A stretch of 64,000 nucleotides of DNA from Acidobacteriota bacterium (lineage in GTDB: Bacteria; Acidobacteriota; Terriglobia; Acidiferrales; UBA7541). The position numbers were made by a program, and so were the translations under genes. The notes under the pieces were generated by a model that was not told the origin of the DNA, did no database searches, and was given only the letters and a program-made list of their open reading frames with translations. The stretch is taken from contig JAKASX010000007.1 of the NCBI GenBank assembly GCA_021818865.1, forward strand, positions 1-64,000, in the 5' to 3' direction. Positions within the stretch are counted from its first letter, which is position 1; each line of letters begins with the position of its first letter. Positions 58,992-64,000 of the stretch are shown piece by piece.

Positions 58992-61900
58992 TTACTGGAG
59001 TTTGGCGTATTCGGATTTGGCTTGCAGCAAAACGGGAATGCCGGGATCGGCGTGCTGCCAGAGGGCGAGGAAATCCTGATACTGTTTGCGCGCTCCGGAT
59101 TTGTCGCCGGAGAGCACGCGGGCGCGGGCGAGGCCCAGATGCGCGAGCGGCAGGATCACTTCGTTGAGCGCGATGCCGGGGTGGTCGAGGATTTTCTGGA
59201 ACTGGGCCGCAGCCCCCGCTCCCCGGTGCGCCCGGAGGTACGCCAAGCCGCACACATACACCCCATACAGATTCAGGCCCAGGGTTTGCCTCGGAGTGCC
59301 GAGTTCGTAGGGAGCAGCCGCCTGCAGGTCGGAAACCGCCTCGTCTGGGTCATTGCGATCGAGCGCAATCGCCGCGCGAATCCCCGGCAGGTAATTGAAC
59401 TGCACCACGGTATCCTGAGGATAGCGTTGCGCCAGATCGGCTGCGAGTTTTTGTGCCCGAGCCGCATCGCCGGCAATGGCCAACGCCAGCGCGCTGGCGG
59501 CTTCCGTATCTCGGCCATTTGACATTTTCAGCGCAGCGGCAGCTTGCTGGCGCGCCTGCGCGGCGTCTCCGACAACGGCTTCGCGCAGCGCGGCTTCCGC
59601 CTGGTAGCCGGCAGCCGTTTCTTTTTCTCCTGCCTGCTCCGCATCGGCAATTGCCCGCGCCGTCAAGCCGTTCGACCGGACCTGCCGGCCGTCATAGGCC
59701 GCTGTGTCAGACCGCAGATCAAGGAGAACGCCATTGATTCCCGGCCTGCCACTCCCCGATGCCGCCTCGCGCGCCATTTCGGCTCTGTCTCCGCGCAGAA
59801 AGGCGAGGTAGTAGCCGACGTAATCCAGCAACGGAGACCGCACCCCGCGCGCTTTGGCCTCTTGAAGGATGGCCGCCGCCTCGTCGGCGCGATCGAGGCT
59901 TAGGTAGGAGCGGCTGAGGCCGGCGAGGGCAAATCCGCCGCCGGGCATAAGCGCGACGGAGCGACGCAGCGCCTCAATCGACCCCTCGTACTGTCCCAGG
60001 TTCCTGTAATCCCCGCCCAGGTTGACAAGGGGCGTCCCGGCGCGAGGATATGTACGGGCCCACAAGCCAAAAATACGGTCTGCCCTCACGAGGTCGCCGG
60101 TCACGTCCCCAACATAGTGCGCCGAAATGTAGAGTCTCTCGCGGTCGCTCACGCGGTCCCTCAGCCCGTAGGCCTTCTTTAGATTCTCCGACCCAAGCCC
60201 GGCGTCGCCGAGGTTGAAATAGACCACCCCGAGCGCCGCGTAGGCCATGGCGAAATTCGGATCGAGGGAAATGGCGCGCTGGAGGGGGACAATCGCGGCG
60301 GATTCGTCCCCGTTGACGTTCGCCTGCCAGCCTAGCGTATAGGCCTGGAGCGCTTCGAGCGAAGACGTGGTGACGTCCTCGAGCGGCTTATTGAATTTCC
60401 GGATCGAGGCGAGCGATTCGCCGAGCTTGTGGCGAATCGAAGTGGCAACGCTCGAAAGGGCTTCAAGGACGTGATTTTTGTCGCTGGCGATTGTTTGCGT
60501 GCTGGCCAGCGTCGCACCCGTCGCGCAATTTTCCACGTTCAAAACGAGACTATATTGGCTGCCGACTTGGCCGATCGAAGGATCGAGCACGGCCGCGTCG
60601 CCATCGCGCTGACAAATCTGCCGGGCGATCTGATCGGAGACGTCCGCTCCGGCGGGCTGGCCCATAAGCCGCAGCGTCTGCGCCATCTGCTGATCGGGAA
60701 CGATATTCAGGAACGGCGACTGGGCAAGCTGCGCGGCCAGGCCCTGGCGCAGCGTTCCATTGAAAACGGAATCGCCGGTGGTGTTCGTGAAATCGGCGAG
60801 AACGATCGAGTCTTTCGAAGTCAGCACGGGCTGGCGCGGCCAGAAATAGAACACGATCGCGGCGAGAACGACGGCGCCGAAAATCCCAGCGGCCCAAAAA
60901 GGGATGCCGCGCGAACGAGCGGGCGCGGCCGTCGGAACGGCGCCGGTGGTCCCAGCCGCGCCAGCGGAATTGGGCTCGACCGCAGTGCCTTCGGGCGCGG
61001 CTGGCGTCGTGCCTGTGCTGGCTGGCGAGGAAGCCGCTGCAACCACTCGACGGCTGGAGGAACCTGCCTGTGCCACCGAAGTTGCCGCGGACGGCGTGCC
61101 GGCGTTGGCGTCGGTCTCGTCTTCGGCTTCCTGATAAGCGGTTGAGCGCGTGGAATCGGTGTCGCGTTTCAGACGAAGCAGGTCCGATTCCAGACCCGCG
61201 GCGGATTGATACCTGAGCTTCCGGTCCTTTTCGAGCGCCTTGGCGATGATTTCCTCGAGCCGCGGAGGAACGTCGGGATTCAGGCGGACCGGAGCCACGG
61301 GAGCGCGATCGAGAATCGCCTGGAAAATCACACCGCTCGTATCGCCGCGAAACGGCGCAACGCCGGTGGCCATTTCGTAGAGAACCACGCCGAGCGAAAA
61401 AAGGTCCGTGCGCGCGTCCACCGTCTCGCCGCGCACCTGCTCGGGCGACATGTAGGCGACGGTGCCTACGGCGCTGCCGGGACTGGTCAGTTGCTCTTCG
61501 GCGAGGGCTGGCGCGTTCGCGCCGCGCGTCAGAGTGGCCGCGGCGTCGCTGGACTTGGCCGTCTGTTTCGCCAGGCCGAAATCCAGGATTTTCGCGTGGC
61601 CGCGCGTGGTGATGAAAATATTCGCGGGCTTGATATCGCGATGCACGATGCCCTTGGCGTGCGCCGCGTCCAGGCCGTCGGCCACCTCAATGGTCAGCGA
61701 AAGCAGCTGAGCGAGCGGCAGCGGTTTGCCGCTGATTCGATGCTTCAGCGTTTCGCCTTCGAGGCACTGCATCACCAGGAACGGTTTGCCCTCGAACTCG
61801 CCGATTTCGTGAATCGTGCAGATATTGGGATGGTCGAGCGCGGAAGCGGCTTGCGCTTCGCGTTCGAATCGCTCGAGCGAGCGCGGATCGCGCGCCAGTT

Positions 61901-62045
61901 CCGGGGGAAGGAATTTCAGTGCGACGAACCGGTGCAGGCGGATGTCCTCGGCCTTGTACACCACACCCATCCCGCCTCCGCCGAGCCGCTCCACGACGCG
62001 GTAGTGGGAGATGGTCTGGCCGATCAAGGATGGGTTCTCCGCCAC
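58992..62045 (-). CDS. Membrane Ser/Thr protein kinase with C-terminal TPRs
   Basis: A 1017-residue membrane kinase. Kinase domain: glycine loop '[14 protein letters not shown]', catalytic K44 in 'VALKFLP', 'HRDIKPANI' with D137, 'DFGLAK' (155-160), '[13 protein letters not shown]' and '[15 protein letters not shown]'. A Ser/Ala/Pro-rich linker (about 310-390) leads to one transmembrane helix '[21 protein letters not shown]', then a periplasmic region with an ATP-independent '[21 protein letters not shown]' start and many TPR units ('[20 protein letters not shown]', '[20 protein letters not shown]' and others). This is the common acidobacterial kinase type; substrates are unknown. GTG start at 62045 has only a weak Shine-Dalgarno. 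Confidence 0.93.
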   Translation of the reverse strand: MAENPSLIGQTISHYRVVERLGGGGMGVVYKAEDIRLHRFVALKFLPPELARDPRSLERFEREAQAASALDHPNICTIHEIGEFEGKPFLVMQCLEGETLKHRISGKPLPLAQLLSLTIEVADGLDAAHAKGIVHRDIKPANIFITTRGHAKILDFGLAKQTAKSSDAAATLTRGANAPALAEEQLTSPGSAVGTVAYMSPEQVRGETVDARTDLFSLGVVLYEMATGVAPFRGDTSGVIFQAILDRAPVAPVRLNPDVPPRLEEIIAKALEKDRKLRYQSAAGLESDLLRLKRDTDSTRSTAYQEAEDETDANAGTPSAATSVAQAGSSSRRVVAAASSPASTGTTPAAPEGTAVEPNSAGAAGTTGAVPTAAPARSRGIPFWAAGIFGAVVLAAIVFYFWPRQPVLTSKDSIVLADFTNTTGDSVFNGTLRQGLAAQLAQSPFLNIVPDQQMAQTLRLMGQPAGADVSDQIARQICQRDGDAAVLDPSIGQVGSQYSLVLNVENCATGATLASTQTIASDKNHVLEALSSVATSIRHKLGESLASIRKFNKPLEDVTTSSLEALQAYTLGWQANVNGDESAAIVPLQRAISLDPNFAMAYAALGVVYFNLGDAGLGSENLKKAYGLRDRVSDRERLYISAHYVGDVTGDLVRADRIFGLWARTYPRAGTPLVNLGGDYRNLGQYEGSIEALRRSVALMPGGGFALAGLSRSYLSLDRADEAAAILQEAKARGVRSPLLDYVGYYLAFLRGDRAEMAREAASGSGRPGINGVLLDLRSDTAAYDGRQVRSNGLTARAIADAEQAGEKETAAGYQAEAALREAVVGDAAQARQQAAAALKMSNGRDTEAASALALAIAGDAARAQKLAADLAQRYPQDTVVQFNYLPGIRAAIALDRNDPDEAVSDLQAAAPYELGTPRQTLGLNLYGVYVCGLAYLRAHRGAGAAAQFQKILDHPGIALNEVILPLAHLGLARARVLSGDKSGARKQYQDFLALWQHADPGIPVLLQAKSEYAKLQ

Positions 62046-62110
62046 GCCAGCGGCATATTACGTGGCGTTTTCCCGCAAGTCAACGAGAGCCCTGCTCCCG
62101 TTGCCGCCGC

Positions 62111-62803
62111 TTACGGGTCCAGCCGAACGACGTAGGTGACGCGGAAGCCTTGCTGGCCGCGAAGCTTGGTTGCCAGGCGCCGCGCCGCCGCTACGCTGGG
62201 GACTTCGCCGACGCGGACGCGGTAGAGCAAGCCGTTTGGCGAATCGTAATTCTGGATGAACACTGGGCCGTACTGCTCTCCGAGCCGGTGTTGCAAACGC
62301 AGCGCGTTCGAATGCACCGCAAACGCTCCCACCTGCACGGTGAATTCGCCCTGCTCGGGATTCTGGCCGGAAACCAGTTGCAAACGCACGGGCGCGACGC
62401 CCGGACCGATCATATCGAGCGCGCGCGCCGCGCCAAACGAGAGGTCGATAATCCGGTTTTTCACGAACGGACCGCGATCGATGATGCGCACCACCACCTG
62501 GCGGCCGTTCTGCAAATCAGTGACGCGCACGAGTGAATTGAAGGGCAGCGTGCGGTGCGCCGCCACCATTTTGTACATGTTGTAGATTTCACCGTCGGCC
62601 GCGCGGCGCCCGTAGAACGGCACGCCGTACCAGGAAGCGAGACCATCCTCGGTCCAGCCAGGTGGCGGCGGAGGAACGGTGGAAGGAACGGGAGGGTGAT
62701 AGGCGGGTCGCCGGGCGCAGCCGGCAACGAAGCTCAGAATCACGAGCAGAATCGCCGCTTGACGCCTGCGCGCGTTTCGCCTGCCGTGCCCGTTGGCCGG
62801 CAA
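62111..62803 (-). CDS. rlpA: RlpA-family lipoprotein with SPOR domain
   Basis: Lipoprotein of 230 residues. Lipobox 'LSFVAGC' near residue 29, then a double-psi beta-barrel with 'GLASWYGVPFYGRRAADGEIYNMYKMVAAHRTLPFNS' (catalytic-type Asp and His as in lytic RlpA) and 'VVVRIIDRGPFVKNRIIDLSFGAARALDM', and a C-terminal SPOR domain ('FTVQVGAFAVHSNALRLQHRLG' to 'RVRVGEVPSVAAARRLATKL') that binds denuded septal glycan. It cuts glycan strands or acts at the septum. TTG start at 62803 has GAGAGG about eight bases upstream. Confidence 0.9.
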   Translation of the reverse strand: MPANGHGRRNARRRQAAILLVILSFVAGCARRPAYHPPVPSTVPPPPPGWTEDGLASWYGVPFYGRRAADGEIYNMYKMVAAHRTLPFNSLVRVTDLQNGRQVVVRIIDRGPFVKNRIIDLSFGAARALDMIGPGVAPVRLQLVSGQNPEQGEFTVQVGAFAVHSNALRLQHRLGEQYGPVFIQNYDSPNGLLYRVRVGEVPSVAAARRLATKLRGQQGFRVTYVVRLDP

Positions 62804-62959
62804 AGCGTCAGGCCTCTCGCCTGGAGCGGCAAATTCGCCTGCGGGGCGTAGCCCCGAGCGAGCCGTGGCGGGATGTGATGCCCAGTCGCACGCAAACCAG
62901 CAGCCGTAAAAAACTTTCGGGTATTATAGGAACCGCGGAATCTTCCGACAAGGAGACCG

Positions 62960-63898
62960 GTGCCACTCAGCCCGCGTTGGCGATGGAAAATTGAGCGACG
63001 GAAGGAGCAGTACCTTGGCTGGCTGCTGCCGGGCGAGCCGGAGCCGGACCGGCCGCGGCTCTGTCCATCCTGCGGGCAACTGGCCGGAGTGGGCGCGCGG
63101 CGCTGCCCGAATTGCGGCGCCAGCATGAAATTTTCGCTCGCTGCAGCGAGCCAGTCCTTTTCGCGCTTCCTTCCCGAAACTTCGCCGGCCACCTACGGAA
63201 TTCTCTTCTTCTGCTGCTTGCTCTACGGCATCACGTTGCTGCTCACGATGCGTTCGGGCGCGCGGGTGGGCGGAGGGATTTTCAATTTCGGCGGAATCAG
63301 CAGCCGCGTGCTGTATATGTTCGGCGCGTCGCTGCCACTGCTCCCCTCCCCGTTCTTCTATGGGAGCGACCTGACGCAACCTTGGCGGTTGGTGACCGCG
63401 GTTTTCCTTCACGGCAGCCTGCTCCACATCGGATTCAATATGTGGGTGCTGATGGATATCGGGCCGATGGTCGAGGATCTCTACGGCTCGGCGCGCTATT
63501 TCTTTCTGTTCGTGGTGACCGGAGCTTTCGGCTATGTGGTCAGTTCGTTTTTCGGAAACTTTAGCATCGGCGCATCCGGCGCTCTGCTCGGCCTGATCGG
63601 ATTGCTGCTGGCGGTCACCATGAGGCACCGAGCCAGCCCCACCGCGCAAATGATGAAAAGCCAGCTGATTCGCTGGCTGATTTATATCGCCGTCTTCGGG
63701 TTGCTGATGCCGGGCATCGACAACTACGCGCATGCGGGAGGTCTGGTGTCCGGTTTCCTGCTCGGCCGGGTGATGATGGATCGCCAGCCCGCCGATCCCG
63801 TCGAGCGCAAGCGCGCCTACGCGCTGGGCTGGCTGGCCGGCGCAGCCGTGGCACTGAGTTTCCTGATGATGGCTTCGCAGTTCCTGCGGATGCGCTGA
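62960..63898 (+). CDS. Rhomboid-family intramembrane serine protease with N-terminal zinc ribbon
   Basis: A 312-residue membrane protease. A zinc ribbon (C35, C38, C49, C52 in 'LCPSCGQLAGVGARRCPNCGA') precedes six or seven transmembrane helices. Catalytic residues are S206 in 'SIGASGALLGLIG' and H258 in 'NYAHAGGLVSGFLLG'; N160 in 'HIGFNMWVLMD' would complete the oxyanion side. Rhomboids cleave single-span membrane proteins inside the bilayer. The GTG start at 62960 is preceded by AAGGAGACCG. No candidate substrate adjoins. The gene ends near the window edge, and the last 100 bases hold no supported feature. Confidence 0.9.
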   Translation: MPLSPRWRWKIERRKEQYLGWLLPGEPEPDRPRLCPSCGQLAGVGARRCPNCGASMKFSLAAASQSFSRFLPETSPATYGILFFCCLLYGITLLLTMRSGARVGGGIFNFGGISSRVLYMFGASLPLLPSPFFYGSDLTQPWRLVTAVFLHGSLLHIGFNMWVLMDIGPMVEDLYGSARYFFLFVVTGAFGYVVSSFFGNFSIGASGALLGLIGLLLAVTMRHRASPTAQMMKSQLIRWLIYIAVFGLLMPGIDNYAHAGGLVSGFLLGRVMMDRQPADPVERKRAYALGWLAGAAVALSFLMMASQFLRMR

Positions 63899-64000
63899 GC
63901 CTCAAACTTCCTTGCGAATGAAATAGGGCCCGGACGGTCTTCCGAGAGAGCGCTCAATAGTCCTGCAGTCCGCTTTTGCGAGCCCCTGCGCCGCGGGCCG

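Noticed and set aside
58813-59079. 88-codon plus-strand frame between rmuC and kinase
   Set aside because: Includes the hairpin and runs antisense into the kinase gene; no similarity and no Shine-Dalgarno.

Overview
The window looks like a chromosomal segment of an Acidobacteriota genome. This rests on high GC, dense genes on both strands, a 1288-residue TonB-dependent receptor with an N-terminal carboxypeptidase-regulatory-like domain, a secreted VWA-domain protein, a Ser/Thr kinase with C-terminal TPRs, a bactofilin and several Tat-exported proteins. All of these are typical of that phylum, but no rRNA, tRNA or ribosomal protein gene is present to confirm the placement. I see no CRISPR array, no transposase and no prophage.

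Layout. 0.1-3.7 kb: an RNA (uracil-5-)methyltransferase, a persulfide-dioxygenase-like MBL protein with two rhodanese domains, and a cytidylate-kinase-like protein. 3.7-9.8 kb: a tight minus-strand operon (amidohydrolase-like protein, BadH-like dehydrogenase, two HgdB-family Fe-S subunits, two ASKHA ATPases). Its gene order and content match an ATP-dependent (class I, bzdNOPQ-type) benzoyl-CoA reductase. 9.8-17.6 kb: an F420/FMN oxidase-like protein, a GntR regulator, two paralogous Tat-exported proteins of unknown function, and an ECF sigma factor beside a zinc-finger/TM/TPR/CHAT-protease fusion. 17.6-21.8 kb: a looser accessory stretch with a decayed GH27 alpha-galactosidase, two exported proteins of unknown function that share a repeated leader, and a lone HigA-like HTH gene. 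21.8-24.9 kb: galactokinase, a small membrane protein and an SGLT-type symporter (galactose uptake and phosphorylation). 25-35 kb: VWA protein, ABC exporter, UvrD-like helicase-nuclease, thiolase, DUF4242 protein and secreted proteins. 35.7-43.9 kb: zinc-ribbon protein, GH31 glycosidase, Sel1-repeat protein, 3-hydroxyacyl-CoA dehydrogenase, RecA and a penicillin-binding-like transpeptidase. 44-48.7 kb: 2-oxoacid:ferredoxin oxidoreductase (KorAB), LexA, bactofilin and a VOC-protein remnant. 48.9-64 kb: a beta-barrel protein, a phosphoesterase, a radical SAM protein, the TonB receptor, two divergent RmuC paralogues, the Ser/Thr kinase, an RlpA lipoprotein and a zinc-ribbon rhomboid protease.

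Functional themes. First, low-potential acyl-CoA chemistry: the benzoyl-CoA-reductase-like operon needs reduced ferredoxin, which KorAB could supply, and the thiolase and 3-hydroxyacyl-CoA dehydrogenase could act downstream. These are separate transcription units, so the link is inference. Second, galactoside use: symporter and galK are intact while the alpha-galactosidase is a relic. Third, DNA maintenance: RecA, LexA, two RmuC and a helicase-nuclease all lie here.

Most novel-looking items: the benzoyl-CoA-reductase-type operon with an amidohydrolase-like first gene that has lost recognisable metal ligands; the sigma/zinc-finger/TPR/CHAT pair; the paralogous Tat proteins; the repeated leader; and several stem-loops placed on Shine-Dalgarno or stop-codon sequences. 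Many CDS starts were moved from the longest frame to an internal start with a better Shine-Dalgarno; two genes appear to start at ACG or ATC, which may be real or may be consensus errors.
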